This document shows positions 9,527 through 19,171 of a stretch of DNA of 64,000 nucleotides, piece after piece. The notes under the pieces were generated by a model. The model did not search any database, was not told where the DNA came from, and saw only the letters and a list, made by a program, of their open reading frames with translations. Origin of the DNA: PWQG01 sp040882255 (GTDB lineage: Bacteria > Pseudomonadota > Gammaproteobacteria > Pseudomonadales > Pseudohongiellaceae). How positions within the stretch are numbered: position 1 is the first letter of the stretch; each line of letters opens with the position of its first letter. The stretch is from NCBI GenBank assembly GCA_040882255.1, contig JBBEBP010000003.1, forward strand, positions 119,134-183,133, given 5' to 3'. The translations under genes and the position numbers were made by a program.

Positions 9527-12517
9527 ATGGGCGATATGTTTGATCAGCGGGGTTCAATTTGGCGTCGATGGGATCTACATCTACACGCACCAGGGACAAA
9601 GTTGAGTAATGTGTATGGTGTCGAAAGTGATGATATATGGAACCAATTTATAGATGAACTTGAGGCTTCTCAGGTACAAGTTTTCGGTATAACTGATTAC
9701 TTTTGCTGCGACAGCTACTACGAGCTTAAAAGACGGTACGCCGAAAGGTATCCCGATACAGGAAAGATATTCTTCTTGAATATCGAATTTCGGCTATCTG
9801 AGTCGATCAGTCGAGATGGTTCTCATCCTGATATTCATGTTATTTTCGACAATGACGAAACTAACATTACCAAAGAGAAGGTAGTCCGATTTCTCACAAA
9901 CCTAAATACACAGAATCTCGACAATGCGAGCGCAAAAAAGCGGTGTATTGATTTAACGACTACCGCAGATTTTGAGGCTGCAACTGTTAGTCTTGATTCT
10001 TTAAAAAGTGCTCTTGGGGAAACGTTTGGCGAGGAGAAACCGTATTTATTGGCCTTCCCCGCTAACAATAATGGGTTGCGTTCAACCGACAATGATTCTC
10101 CCAGAAAGATATCCCTAGCGGACAGAATCGACGGTTCTTGCGATCTTTTTTTTGGAAATGCGAACAACCGCGAGTTCTTGTTGAGAACGGATCGTTATCA
10201 CGAAGGACAGTCTGAACCTAAGCCAGTCGTCTCAGGAAGTGATGCTCATAGCTTCGATGATCTCGAACGACTTGGTGGCGACGTTGCAGGGTTTCCACCA
10301 ACTTGGATTAAATCGGATACAACGTTTGTTGGTTTGAAGCAAATTTGTTACGAACCGGCGACCCGCATTTATATAGGATCAGCGCCCGACGTTTTGGTTC
10401 GGCAGGAACAAGATGGCACCAAATTTCTATGTAGTCTGCAAGTCAACCAGATCGAGGGGTATGATGAAAGCAATGGTCGTTGGTTTAAAGATGTTGACTT
10501 GCCTTTGAACCCTGAATTGACAGCAATTATTGGCAATAAGGGAAGTGGAAAAAGTGCCGTTGTTGATATCATCGGATTGCTGGGAGACAGCCGCCAAGAG
10601 GACTACTTCTCGTTTCTTACAGATGACTCTAAGAGTAAGAAGTTCCGTCAACGTGGGTTCGCTGAGAATTTCAGTGCAGCTATTACATGGCATACTGGTA
10701 GAGAGGTGCAAAAGCTGCTTAGTGAGAAGTGCAATCGGGATAATCCTGAATCGGTCGAATACTTGCCGCAGAATTACTTCGAGAAGCTTACTAACGAAAT
10801 TGAAATCGAGCAATTTAGGACCGAAATAGAGGATGTAGTATTCTCCCACGTCGAGGAGACAGAGCGACTTGGGAAGTCATCATTTTCAGAGTTAGAAGAA
10901 GCAAAAACGCAACAAAGCAAAGAGGAAATTAGTTCCTTAAAACAGCATTTGCGCGAGCTGAATTCTAAAATTGTAGAGCTCGAAAATCAAAGCTCTCCGA
11001 GTTATCGTAATAAGATATTGGCTAAGATCGAAGAAAAGGAAGAAGAGCTTAGGGCTTTAGATGAAGCAAAGCCGAAAGAGGTTTCGAAGCCTGACACTGA
11101 AACCGAGGAACAGCGTACATTATCTGTGAAATTAAACGAATTCTGCGATCTATTATCAAGTCTTTCGACAGCAGAAAAGAAATCTGTGGCGGAAACGACA
11201 TCGTTGAAGTCAGCTTTGCAATCTGCGGTCTCTTTGAAGGAGCGGTTGACTAACCTTGACTCCCGTACGAGAAAGGGCGTCGATGAAGTTACTCCGGTTA
11301 TAATCGAATTAGGTTTGAACATAGAAGAGATCGTAAAATTTAACTTCGACTGCTCTCCTGTTGAAAACAAAATCAGACAGCTTCGCGATAAGATAACTGT
11401 CCTAGAGACAGATAGCGGACTAACGTTCTCTGTTGAAACCGCATTTGACGAATTGGGCACAATTCCTGACCTTCGTGGGGCCTGCGAGTTTATAAGTAGT
11501 GAGATGGAGCGCTTGAAGGAGAAACTCAGTACGCCCCAGCGCCGCTACCAAGCGTATGTGGAAAAGCTTTCTTCATGGACTGCGAAGCGTGCTGATGTGG
11601 TAGGCAGTGAAGACGATCCAAAGGCAGAAACGCTTAACTGGTTTATAAATCAACGTACATATATTGATGAAACTCTGAGTGCGGCACTTTCTGATTATCG
11701 AGCGCAAAGAAAGGAGGCAGTTGGTAAAATATACGAGAGTAAAAGCGAGTTTCTTCAGTTCTATAGGGACATCAAAAAAAGCGTCGAAGCGCAGCTTGAA
11801 ATTGTACGTACTGAAGGATTTGATATAGAAATTGAAGCATCTTTTTTGGTCCAAAGAGATTTCAGGCGCGAGTTTTTAAATCATATAAATCAGCGCAAGC
11901 GCGGTCCCTATAAAAATACACAAGAAGCCGAGCAGGAACTAGGGGCGATTATCCGAGAGACGGATTGGGATAACTTTGATTCTGTTTACGAATTTTGTGA
12001 AGGAATCTTAGAGCGCATGAATGAAAATGACTATTTTCTGGCTGATCAAGCACATGATGTAAAGGAGTTTTATGACTTTCTTTTTTCTCTAGACTACCTG
12101 TCTTCGCGGTACGAGCTGCGCTTAGGTGGGAAGAATTTGAATGAACTTTCGCCCGGTGAAAAAGGACTCCTTTTGCTTATATTCTATCTTCAACTGGATC
12201 AGAAAAGCACGCCGCTGATTATCGATCAACCCGAGGATAACTTGGATAACGAAAGTATTTTCAGCGTTCTAGCTAACTGTATTCGGGAGGCAAAGAAGCG
12301 TCGGCAGGTTGTTTTGGTAACGCACAACCCTAATTTGGCAGTGGGCGCGGATGCGGAACAGATACTATATGTAAAACTGGATAAGTTCGATAACTACAAG
12401 TTTTCTTATGAAACCGGTTCTATAGAAAATCCTGGCATCAATCGGCGCATCGTTGATGTTTTAGAAGGGTCGCAGCCAGCATTTGTGAAAAGAAGGCTTA
12501 AATACGGCATCAAGTAG
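9527..12517 (+). CDS. pplA: TrlF/PplA-like PHP-domain SMC-type ATPase
   Basis: 996 residues. N-terminal PHP phosphoesterase: RWDLHLHAPG near residue 15-20, GITDYF near 58, NIEFRL near 86 and SGSDAHSFDDL near 237 provide the metal ligands. Then an ABC/SMC-like ATPase split by a long coiled coil (about 450-800): Walker A GNKGSGKS near 337, signature ELSPGEKG near 873, Walker B LIIDQPEDNLDN near 897, and VTHNPN as the H-loop. This order matches TrlF-family proteins and the single-gene antiphage system reported as Ppl. GAAAGGTGATAG upstream supports the ATG at 9527. It stands alone, with its own terminator, directly behind the decayed ATPase gene. Confidence 0.85.
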   Translation: MGDMFDQRGSIWRRWDLHLHAPGTKLSNVYGVESDDIWNQFIDELEASQVQVFGITDYFCCDSYYELKRRYAERYPDTGKIFFLNIEFRLSESISRDGSHPDIHVIFDNDETNITKEKVVRFLTNLNTQNLDNASAKKRCIDLTTTADFEAATVSLDSLKSALGETFGEEKPYLLAFPANNNGLRSTDNDSPRKISLADRIDGSCDLFFGNANNREFLLRTDRYHEGQSEPKPVVSGSDAHSFDDLERLGGDVAGFPPTWIKSDTTFVGLKQICYEPATRIYIGSAPDVLVRQEQDGTKFLCSLQVNQIEGYDESNGRWFKDVDLPLNPELTAIIGNKGSGKSAVVDIIGLLGDSRQEDYFSFLTDDSKSKKFRQRGFAENFSAAITWHTGREVQKLLSEKCNRDNPESVEYLPQNYFEKLTNEIEIEQFRTEIEDVVFSHVEETERLGKSSFSELEEAKTQQSKEEISSLKQHLRELNSKIVELENQSSPSYRNKILAKIEEKEEELRALDEAKPKEVSKPDTETEEQRTLSVKLNEFCDLLSSLSTAEKKSVAETTSLKSALQSAVSLKERLTNLDSRTRKGVDEVTPVIIELGLNIEEIVKFNFDCSPVENKIRQLRDKITVLETDSGLTFSVETAFDELGTIPDLRGACEFISSEMERLKEKLSTPQRRYQAYVEKLSSWTAKRADVVGSEDDPKAETLNWFINQRTYIDETLSAALSDYRAQRKEAVGKIYESKSEFLQFYRDIKKSVEAQLEIVRTEGFDIEIEASFLVQRDFRREFLNHINQRKRGPYKNTQEAEQELGAIIRETDWDNFDSVYEFCEGILERMNENDYFLADQAHDVKEFYDFLFSLDYLSSRYELRLGGKNLNELSPGEKGLLLLIFYLQLDQKSTPLIIDQPEDNLDNESIFSVLANCIREAKKRRQVVLVTHNPNLAVGADAEQILYVKLDKFDNYKFSYETGSIENPGINRRIVDVLEGSQPAFVKRRLKYGIK

Positions 12518-12573
12518 AGCAGTTGGTATAGAGCACGAGTCGTTCTCATATAACAGATTGATTTTCCTTAATC

Positions 12574-12605
<32 letters not shown>

Positions 12606-12618
12606 GTCCGAAGGACTT

Positions 12619-12852
12619 TCAGGTATTGACAGCGTTGCTGTCAGTTCCAGTTACACGGTGAGACTCAAGCCATTTGTTAAAGGCGGCCTTGTCAATGTAG
12701 ACGCGGCCTCCGATTTTGATGATGGTGGCGTCAAACCCATTGCTTTCGGAATGGAAGATCCACCATCTGAGTTTACTCTCTGTAACAAATGAAGCCTCTT
12801 GTGATAGCTGTTTTGCCGTCCGCAGGTCATTGTAGTTAACCAGCCTTAACAC
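12619..12852 (-). CDS. Small helix-turn-helix DNA-binding protein
   Basis: 77 residues. The pattern LRTAKQLSQEASFVTESKLR, then IIKIGGRVYIDKAAFNKWLE, is that of small AlpA/excisionase-like winged-helix proteins: recognition helix followed by a basic strand and a final helix. Such proteins often act as recombination directionality factors or regulators on integrative elements. It is transcribed toward pplA and shares that gene's terminator. Its upstream region is cut off after about 95 bases by the IS66 left end, so its promoter may be altered. Confidence 0.65.
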   Translation of the reverse strand: MLRLVNYNDLRTAKQLSQEASFVTESKLRWWIFHSESNGFDATIIKIGGRVYIDKAAFNKWLESHRVTGTDSNAVNT

Positions 12853-13028
12853 ACCTCTGTTTTCAGTTAAAAAAGAAAAAAGAGAAAAGTTCGGATTGCT
12901 TTAGTTTATTCTACCGATTGTTTAGACGCAAATATCCGTAAAAACAAAGTAACCGTCCGGCCAACCCATCTTGTGACCGCAGCCTGAACTGCTGATAGTA
13001 CCCACTTGTTTTTAAGTGGGTACTTATT

Positions 13029-13406
13029 ATGAATGAATTAAGCACATCGAATACACCTGCCAAGCGGCGAAGGTACTCGACGGAATTCAAACGCAAGATG
13101 GTCGCTGCATGCAGTGAACCTCATGCCTCCGTACCTAAAGTTGCAATGGCCCATGGCCTGAATGCGAACATGGTCCATCGCTGGATTCGCCAGCTCGGCT
13201 CGAAGAACCTGCCGTCAATGTCTCCAGGGTTTGTAGCATTACCGATGTCCGATTCGCAAGCACTTCGGTCATCGTCACCGGCCAAGATAATTGGCGCTGA
13301 GACGATTCGTGTTGAAATCCCCTATCGGCAGCAGTCGGTCAGTGTAAGCTGGCCAGTCTCGCAAACAGACCGCTGCCTGGCGTTTTTGCGCGAGTTGCTG
13401 CAATGA
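13029..13406 (+). CDS. tnpA: IS66 accessory protein TnpA
   Basis: 125 residues, lysine/arginine-rich N-terminus and a helix-turn-helix (YSTEFKRKMVAACSEP through HGLNANMVHRWIRQ) typical of the IS66/IS3-type small DNA-binding protein. Its stop overlaps the start of tnpB (ATGA at 13403). Confidence 0.88.
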   Translation: MNELSTSNTPAKRRRYSTEFKRKMVAACSEPHASVPKVAMAHGLNANMVHRWIRQLGSKNLPSMSPGFVALPMSDSQALRSSSPAKIIGAETIRVEIPYRQQSVSVSWPVSQTDRCLAFLRELLQ

Positions 13407-13738
13407 TCCGGGTCGATCAGATCTGGCTGGCTACCGAACCGCTGGATATGCGGGCCGGACCGGATACAGCACTTGCGCGAGTGGTTCAGGTTTTTGGCAG
13501 TGCCAGACCGCATTGTGCGTATTTGTTCGCGAACAAGCGCGCCAATCGGGTGAAGATCCTGATCCACGATGGTCTGGGTATCTGGCTTTGCGCCCGACGC
13601 CTGAACCAGGGCAAATTCCACTGGGGTGAACCCTGGCGCGGCAAGCAACTTGCGCTGAGCGATGATCAGCTCCAGGCGTTGGTGCAAGGCTTGCCCTGGC
13701 AACGCATAGGCGTGAACGGAATCATCAGTATTTTATAA
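13403..13738 (+). CDS. tnpB: IS66 accessory protein TnpB
   Basis: 111 residues with the family signature: RVDQIWLATEPLDMRAG, HCAYLFANKRANRVKIL, and GLGIWLCARRLNQGKFHW. Needed for IS66 transposition in studied members, exact role unclear. Full length and intact. Confidence 0.9.
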   Translation: MIRVDQIWLATEPLDMRAGPDTALARVVQVFGSARPHCAYLFANKRANRVKILIHDGLGIWLCARRLNQGKFHWGEPWRGKQLALSDDQLQALVQGLPWQRIGVNGIISIL

Positions 13739-13780
13739 GTGAGGTCGCGCCTTTCCGGCATCAGTGGCATAATCAGCCAC

Positions 13781-15361
13781 ATGTCACAGCCCGACCTAAA
13801 CAAGCTTGATCCGGAACAATTGCGATCCTTTGCAGCCTCGCTGCTTGAGCGTCTCAACGAACAGGGCGAGACACTGCTTCAGCGCGATGAGCATGTTCAG
13901 CGTATGGAGAAGCGCTGTCATTATCTGGAAACTCTGAACAGCAAGCTCACTGCCGAGATGAGTGTGCTCAAGCGTCACCGCTTCGGCAAGCACAGTGAGC
14001 AGCTCAACGTACTGCAGCGCTCCCTGCTTGATGACGTCGTCGACGCCGACATAGCGGCCATTGAACTGGAGCTGGAAGCTGCTACCGAACCAGCGTCACC
14101 CGCTAGACAAAAACAGCAACCCAAGCGCACTGCGCTGCCACCCGAACTGCCTCGCACATTGATCGTACACGAACCTGACAGCACCGAATGCCAATGTGGC
14201 TGCCAGCTCAGGCGTATCGGCGAGGATATCAGCGAGAAGCTCGACTATACACCTGGCGAGTTCACCGTTGAGCGACACATCCGTGGCAAGTGGGCTTGTG
14301 AGCAGTGCGAAACGCTGACTCAGGCACCGGTACCGCCACACGTGATCGATAAAGGCATCCCGACCACTGGCTTGCTGGCTCAGGTACTGGTGGCCAAGTA
14401 CGCCGACCATCTGCCGCTGTATCGCCAGTAACAGGTCTTTGGTCGCGCCGGGCTATCTATTGCCCGCTCAACCCTGGCTGAATGGGTTGGCCGCTGCGGC
14501 GTTGAACTGCAGCCGCTGGTTGATGCACTGCGCGAGAGTATCCTGGAGCATCCGGTTGTACATGCCGACGAGACGCCAGTGCCCATGTTGTCACCGGGCA
14601 AAAAGAAAACGCACCGTGCATACATCTGGGCGTACTGCACAACACCTTTTGCTGATACCAGGGCGGTGGTGTACGACTTCACTCCCAGGCGCGCCGGCGA
14701 ACATGCCCGCAACTTCCTCAGCGGCTGGCACGGAAAGCTGATCTGCGACGACTACAGCGGCTACAAAGCCGGCTTTGACCAGGGCGTCACCGAGATCGGT
14801 TGCATGGCTCATGCCCGGCGCAAGTTCTTTGATCTGCACACAGCCGACAAGAGCACACTGGCAGCCAGCGCTCTGGAGTACATTGGTCAGCTTTACGAGA
14901 TTGAACGCCAGGCCAAAGAACTGGATGAGATCCAGCGTCACCAGCTCAGGCAACGCAAAGCGCGACCATTGCTGGATGCCTTCCACGCCTGGCTGCTGGC
15001 ACAGCGGCAAAAAGTTCCCCCTGGCTTGGCAACGGCTCGAGCCATCGACTACAGCTTAAAACGCTGGAGCGCACTGACGCGTTATCTGGACGATGGCGCT
15101 GTGCCGATCGATAACAACTGGGTGGAGAACCAGATCAGGCCCTGGGCAATGGGTCGTAAGAACTGGCTGTTTGCCGGTTCGATTCGAAGCGGGCGACGGG
15201 CCGCTACGCTGATGAGTCTGATACAATCGGCCAAGCTGAACGGGCACGACCCCTATGCCTATCTAAAAGATGTACTGGCCAGGTTGCCAACCCACAAGGC
15301 CAACGCCATTAGAGAACTACTGCCACATAACTGGCAGCCGAAGACGGCTGACAAAGTGTAA
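13781..15361 (+). pseudogene. tnpC: IS66 transposase TnpC with in-frame stop
   Basis: DDE transposase of about 526 codons. The N-terminal leucine-zipper-like helix, the zinc-binding CQCGCQ...CEQC region and the catalytic half (HADETPVPM, ICDDYSGYKAGF, NNWVENQIRPWAMGRKNW) are all present. A TAA at 14429-14431 splits the gene in frame between LPLYRQ and QVFGRAGLSI; the family usually has a glutamate there, so GAA to TAA is the simplest explanation. An internal ATG at 14579 could start a C-terminal fragment of 260 residues. No other damage is seen, which suggests a recent mutation. Confidence 0.88.
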
Positions 15362-15438
15362 TGGTCCTACGTTTACCCTAAAGCAAAAGCTCCGCATTGT
15401 GCTATTGTCCCGAAGGAACGGCACTAGTCATTTCGAAG

Positions 15439-15494
15439 TGAGGACGACCTCACCTCTCCAAAACAAAAGGGGACGGCCCCTGCTACTGAGAGGT
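15439..15494 (+). promoter_or_regulatory. Guanidine-II (mini-ykkC) riboswitch
   Basis: Two small hairpins with the ACGR loops that define this class: TGAGG-ACGA-CCTCA at 15439-15452 and GGGG-ACGG-CCCC at 15469-15480. The linker contains ACCTCTC (15452-15458), perfectly complementary to the Shine-Dalgarno region GAGAGGT at 15488-15494, just before the exporter ATG at 15499. Known members release the ribosome site when guanidinium bridges the two loops. The downstream gene is the expected guanidinium exporter. Confidence 0.93.
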
Positions 15495-15498
15495 GCTT

Positions 15499-15816
15499 AT
15501 GAACTGGATCATTCTTTTTGTTGCTGGGCTGCTTGAGATAGGATGGGCTATCGGGGTGAAATATACTGATGGCTTCACAAAACTTTGGCCCACAGTGGGC
15601 ACCGTCCTGTCGCTAGTTGCGAGTTTCCTATTGCTTGGGCTGGCACTTAAAGCCTTGCCGGTCGGTACGGCGTACGCTGTGTGGGTTGGTATTGGCGCTG
15701 TCGGCACTGCCGTACTGGGGATTTTGTTGTTTAACGAGTCAACTGAAGCGCTCAAGTTAGTAAGTCTGGGTTTAATTTGTGCTGGTATTGTTGGGCTTAA
15801 ATTAGCCCATTCCTAA
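15499..15816 (+). CDS. gdx: Guanidinium exporter SugE/Gdx (SMR family)
   Basis: 105 residues, four membrane helices, the size of the small multidrug resistance family. The essential glutamate is E13 (AGLLEIGWAIG) and the third helix reads PVGTAYAVWVGIGAVGT, characteristic of the SugE/Gdx branch, which exports guanidinium in exchange for protons. The ATG at 15499 is chosen because it follows the riboswitch-controlled GAGAGG site at the right distance; a GTG six bases earlier is less likely. Regulation by guanidine is strongly implied by the leader. Confidence 0.94.
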   Translation: MNWIILFVAGLLEIGWAIGVKYTDGFTKLWPTVGTVLSLVASFLLLGLALKALPVGTAYAVWVGIGAVGTAVLGILLFNESTEALKLVSLGLICAGIVGLKLAHS

Positions 15817-15942
15817 CAAGCGACTTTTATCTCAGATCAGCACCTTGAGCATAATGTTTACACTAACCGCCCCAGACCCCGCCAGCAGTTCCTGGCTGAC
15901 AGGGTGTGATGCCCGGACGCTTACGGACCATCTCTCTATTTC

Positions 15943-15982
15943 GAGAAGCTATCAGGTGTCTAGGAAGCCAGGGGGCTGCCAA
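15943..15982 (+). repeat. Dispersed 40-bp repeat, copy 1 of 4
   Basis: Core GAGAAGCTATCAGGTGTC followed by TAGGAAGCCAGGGGGCTGCC. Related copies lie at 21297, 25735 and 49333, all in the same orientation and all outside intact genes. See the finding on this family. Confidence 0.7.
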
Positions 15983-15995
15983 CTCCAAGAATTTC

Positions 15996-16505
15996 TTAGG
16001 TATGAAAACTCCTACGCATCATGCTTGATTCGCATGCCTCTAGGTCTTGTATGCTCAGTAAGCTGTTGCCCTCGGCAACTAAGGCTAGCGTTGCACGAAG
16101 AACTGAATCGAATGTGACCATCTCAGAAAGTTGTAACGCCCAACTCCTGGAAAGTTCATTGTATGACTGCGAGTTCGAATACATATGCTCGAGCACAAGG
16201 CCAAGATATCCAAGCCAATCAGGAAACTTGCAATTTCGTGCCACGAAACGAATATCGGCCTGGTTACATATTTGGCTGACGGACGCTTTCTGCTCTTCTG
16301 AATAGCGCCTTGGCAATGACCCCAAGGTATTTGAGTATCGAGTGCGACGACCATGAATAATCCAATTTGTATCAGCAGGAGATTTCCCGGCCGCCAGTTC
16401 CGCGAATGCGTAACGAAAATGCATATGCCCACATGTCGTACACGACAGCTTCCAGCACCAGTTTTCTTCTGATGCTAGCTTACAGAGACTTTCAAACTGG
16501 TTCAT
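15996..16505 (-). CDS. Hypothetical protein (169 aa) with Cys-rich N-terminus
   Basis: Family not recognised. The first 30 residues contain four cysteines, ending in CTTCGHMHF, which may bind zinc. The rest is helical with no signal or membrane segment. Codon use is AT-richer than the copper block. It follows another minus-strand gene by 90 bases, so both may be in one transcript. Confidence 0.5.
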   Translation of the reverse strand: MNQFESLCKLASEENWCWKLSCTTCGHMHFRYAFAELAAGKSPADTNWIIHGRRTRYSNTLGSLPRRYSEEQKASVSQICNQADIRFVARNCKFPDWLGYLGLVLEHMYSNSQSYNELSRSWALQLSEMVTFDSVLRATLALVAEGNSLLSIQDLEACESSMMRRSFHT

Positions 16506-16593
16506 GGTTTGATTCTACCTAGATCCCCTTATAACCGCCGCGTGCGTAGCGCGTAGTTAACCTGTTTTCTATGGATGATAAATAAGCGCCTAT

Positions 16594-17121
16594 TTAGAAA
16601 AAGATAAAGAGGGCTAAAGCTATAGCGATTACTGTAAGCATACCTATTCGTAGTTTCTCATTCCTTACCCTTCCCTGTACCACATAGTAGGCGGATATAG
16701 CTTGATCTTTAGTCATTCCCACTGACTCCAACTTAGCTGCAACTTCTTCCCGAGTTGAACCGTTCCTGATTTCTGTTTCGATCAATGAGTATAACCTTTT
16801 AGCTGGATCCTCATCGAATCCGCCGATTCCGCTTGCCTCAGGGAGATATCCTCGGCCGCTCTCAATGAGCTCGTGCAAATCATGTCCGTATATCAGCGCG
16901 TGAACAGATTTTCTCTCCAAGGATGCAGCCTCCAAACTTGGTTCCTCTTTGTACAAGCCCAGTCTCTCAAAATAGCCAACTCTAGCTATAGCGTCAGCTT
17001 TTGCTTCATTTAAGGTATGGTACTTCCCCATAGAAACGAGGTAGTGACAAAGCTCATCTAGTGCTTTTTGCTCTTCGGAGGGGTGAGTAGATGCTTTGAT
17101 AAAGTTGATCTTTTCACTCAT
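16594..17121 (-). CDS. Hypothetical tail-anchored protein (175 aa)
   Basis: Unknown function. Residues 1-150 are soluble and charged. The C-terminus (GMLTVIAIALALFIFF) is one hydrophobic helix at the very end, so the protein is probably tail-anchored to the inner membrane. A helical segment near 115-145 (STREEVAAKLESVGMTKDQA) looks like a small helical bundle. The upstream gene in the apparent pair with the 169-residue protein. Confidence 0.55.
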   Translation of the reverse strand: MSEKINFIKASTHPSEEQKALDELCHYLVSMGKYHTLNEAKADAIARVGYFERLGLYKEEPSLEAASLERKSVHALIYGHDLHELIESGRGYLPEASGIGGFDEDPAKRLYSLIETEIRNGSTREEVAAKLESVGMTKDQAISAYYVVQGRVRNEKLRIGMLTVIAIALALFIFF

Positions 17122-17818
17122 CTAGGCCCACCATACGCTTGTTAATCCCTATCCTGTGCACGACATCTCAATAGGGACCCGGTCTAAATGATCCAGCCAA
17201 CCTATTGATTCATCAAAGCCAGCAGTTCCGAGGCGTACGTTTTTCAAGATTACCGTACCGCTGCATATCCTGATCACTATGCAGGCACACTGTCGAGCGT
17301 AGTTCGGCCACTGCTATGTTCAGTTCAGGATGAGTGATATTCGGAAGGGGTGCCAGCCGAGAGGCGCTGTCGCTGGCAGGCGCATCCTGCAATAAACATC
17401 CATTGGTGTCTTTTTATCGTTTCGGGGGAGCTATTGCAATATGTATGCCCCATATATCGCAGCGGGTTTCTCAGCAAGTCACTCCTCAGGTGCCGCACGT
17501 GGGCGCCGCGAGGGGGCCAGTAGGGGAGCCATGCTTGGCGGCGGATTTGTGCCCGAGCGCAGCCTCTGGCGGTCTGAGGTGGGAAGGAGGGGCTTCCCCT
17601 AGCAGGCTGCGATATGGCGCGCAGAGCGGCAAATCGGAGGGGCATCTACAGTGCCAGCTATTGCAGCAACCGCCAGCCCCCGGGGTATATGTGAATCTCT
17701 GGCGTACGTTCCCCCCTTCGCTGTAACGGGCTTTTCCAAACCCGGCAGAACCCTGATCAGGTCACATTGTCCGGCGTGGCAGAGTCGGATCTACCTTCTT
17801 CTCGCACCCCGGAAATGC
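17122..17818. other. Intergenic region without a supported gene
   Basis: Nearly 700 bases between two minus-strand genes. Several short open frames lack start signals and family likeness. One inverted repeat (TGCCAGC ... GCTGGCA, 17349-17376) is visible. The right half is much more GC-rich than the left, so this may be a junction of two acquired segments. Confidence 0.4.
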
Positions 17819-18979
17819 TCAGCGCAGGAACTCGTCGATAGCGCTGAACAGTGCATTCCTGTGCGCGCCGTAGTCGGGGTCGGTGGCCGCTGTCCAGGCG
17901 CTCAGTACGGCGATCACCGTATCGGTTTCGGGGTTGATGTAGATACCCTGTCCGAAGATGCCGCTGGCGCGAAAGGCGGCGTTGTCTTCCAGCCACCAGA
18001 AATAGCCGTAGCCATCCGAGGCCGGCGAGGGCGTCGTCGATTCGGTGATCCAGCCTTCGGGGAGGACCCGGGTACCGTCAGGCAGTGCGCCGTCATTGAG
18101 GACAAACTGGCCGATCCTGGCGTAGTCACGCAGCGTGGCATAGGTACAGCAACCGCCGCGCTCGCCGCCACCGGCGCCATGTGTGGCCCACCAGGCGGTG
18201 GATTCCATCATGGGCCGCCACAGTTTGTGCTCCAGGTAGGTGGACAGGTTATTGCCAATGGCAGCGCGAAGCACCGCACCCGCCAGGTCGGTCTCCCCGG
18301 TGCTGTAATTGAAGCGCTCTCCCGGTGGGGCCACCCGTGGTTTGTCGCCGAGGAATTCCAGCAGCTGAACAACGTCGCCTCCGGGGTAAGTACCGACGTC
18401 GGATTCCGGGTCGCCGTAGTCTTCATTCCACTGCACACCGGACGCCATCTGCAGCAGATCGCGCAGGGTGGCCTCTTCATAGGCGGACCCCTTGAGCGCT
18501 GGCAGGTAATCGGTGACCAGCGCACCCGGACCGGAAATATAGCCGTCGGCAATGGCCGCCCCGTACAATAGCGAGGTTACTGACTTGGCCATGGAATAGC
18601 CGATCCACACAGTATCTTGCGTATTCCCGAGACCATAGCGCTCTAGGCGGTTCTCGCCATCCTTCAGCACCAACAGGCCGCCCACATGATTGTGCGACAT
18701 GAACTCGTCTATGGAATACTCCGTGCCATCGACCTGGTACCGCAGCCCGAGGAAATCGGTCTCTCTCACCGGCAGGGGCAGCGCCTGATCGCCGCTACGG
18801 ATCTCGCGGCTGCTCGTGGCCGACGGGGTGCGGAAGCGCTCGATCTGTCGCAGGTGCTGCTCACTCATCGGTTCGAGCTGAGCGGAGAGGCCAGACGAAC
18901 GGGGCGCTTCCCGGGGCTCCTGCGCCCACAGGACCACCGGCGTGATCAGGCAGATAAACAATGCGGTTGTGGTTTTCAT
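17819..18979 (-). CDS. Secreted serine hydrolase (beta-lactamase/NylB-like fold)
   Basis: 386 residues. Signal peptide MKTTTALFICLITPVVLWAQ. Catalytic motifs of the class C beta-lactamase/DD-peptidase fold: S-x-x-K as SMAKS at residues 129-133 and Y-S-T at 225-227, with the third motif probably HGAGGG near 280. WATHGAGGGERGG and YGYFWWLED are like 6-aminohexanoate-dimer hydrolase and related esterases. It would act in the periplasm on an ester or amide; the substrate is unknown. It stands alone. Confidence 0.85.
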   Translation of the reverse strand: MKTTTALFICLITPVVLWAQEPREAPRSSGLSAQLEPMSEQHLRQIERFRTPSATSSREIRSGDQALPLPVRETDFLGLRYQVDGTEYSIDEFMSHNHVGGLLVLKDGENRLERYGLGNTQDTVWIGYSMAKSVTSLLYGAAIADGYISGPGALVTDYLPALKGSAYEEATLRDLLQMASGVQWNEDYGDPESDVGTYPGGDVVQLLEFLGDKPRVAPPGERFNYSTGETDLAGAVLRAAIGNNLSTYLEHKLWRPMMESTAWWATHGAGGGERGGCCTYATLRDYARIGQFVLNDGALPDGTRVLPEGWITESTTPSPASDGYGYFWWLEDNAAFRASGIFGQGIYINPETDTVIAVLSAWTAATDPDYGAHRNALFSAIDEFLR

Positions 18980-19171
18980 TTTGTGGTCCTCCGGATGCTG
19001 TTACCTGACCTGCCAGCCTTGGGGAAGCTCTGGATAGCTACTGAAAATCATCGATGATACGTCAACCGTCAGTGGCAGAACAAGAAGCGAAAGAGCCGCC
19101 CATAGACGATGTCTCGACCAGTTTGTGAACTGATGCAGATTCATTCGTTCCGCCCATGACATAATCTAGGC

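Larger units (their letters stand above)
12949..15376 (+). mobile_element. IS66-family insertion sequence
   Basis: The element holds tnpA, tnpB and tnpC in the usual order. Left end GTAACCGTCCGGCCA at 12949 and right end TGGTCCTACGTTTAC ending at 15376 are imperfect inverted repeats (11 of 15 match), with the GTAA-type tip typical of IS66. The flanking 8-mers (AAAACAAA and CCTAAAGC) do not match, so no target duplication is visible; one side may have been rearranged after insertion. The right end lies 62 bases before the guanidine riboswitch. The transposase carries an internal stop, so the copy is probably immobile without help. Confidence 0.85.

Noticed and set aside
12518..12545. tRNA-like segment (GCAGTTGGTATAGAGCACGAG)
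   Set aside because: Resembles a D-arm but no acceptor, anticodon or T-arm can be folded around it.
17651..18571. Plus-strand open frame of about 300 codons
   Set aside because: It is antisense to the serine hydrolase, which has a signal peptide and catalytic motifs; the plus frame shows neither.
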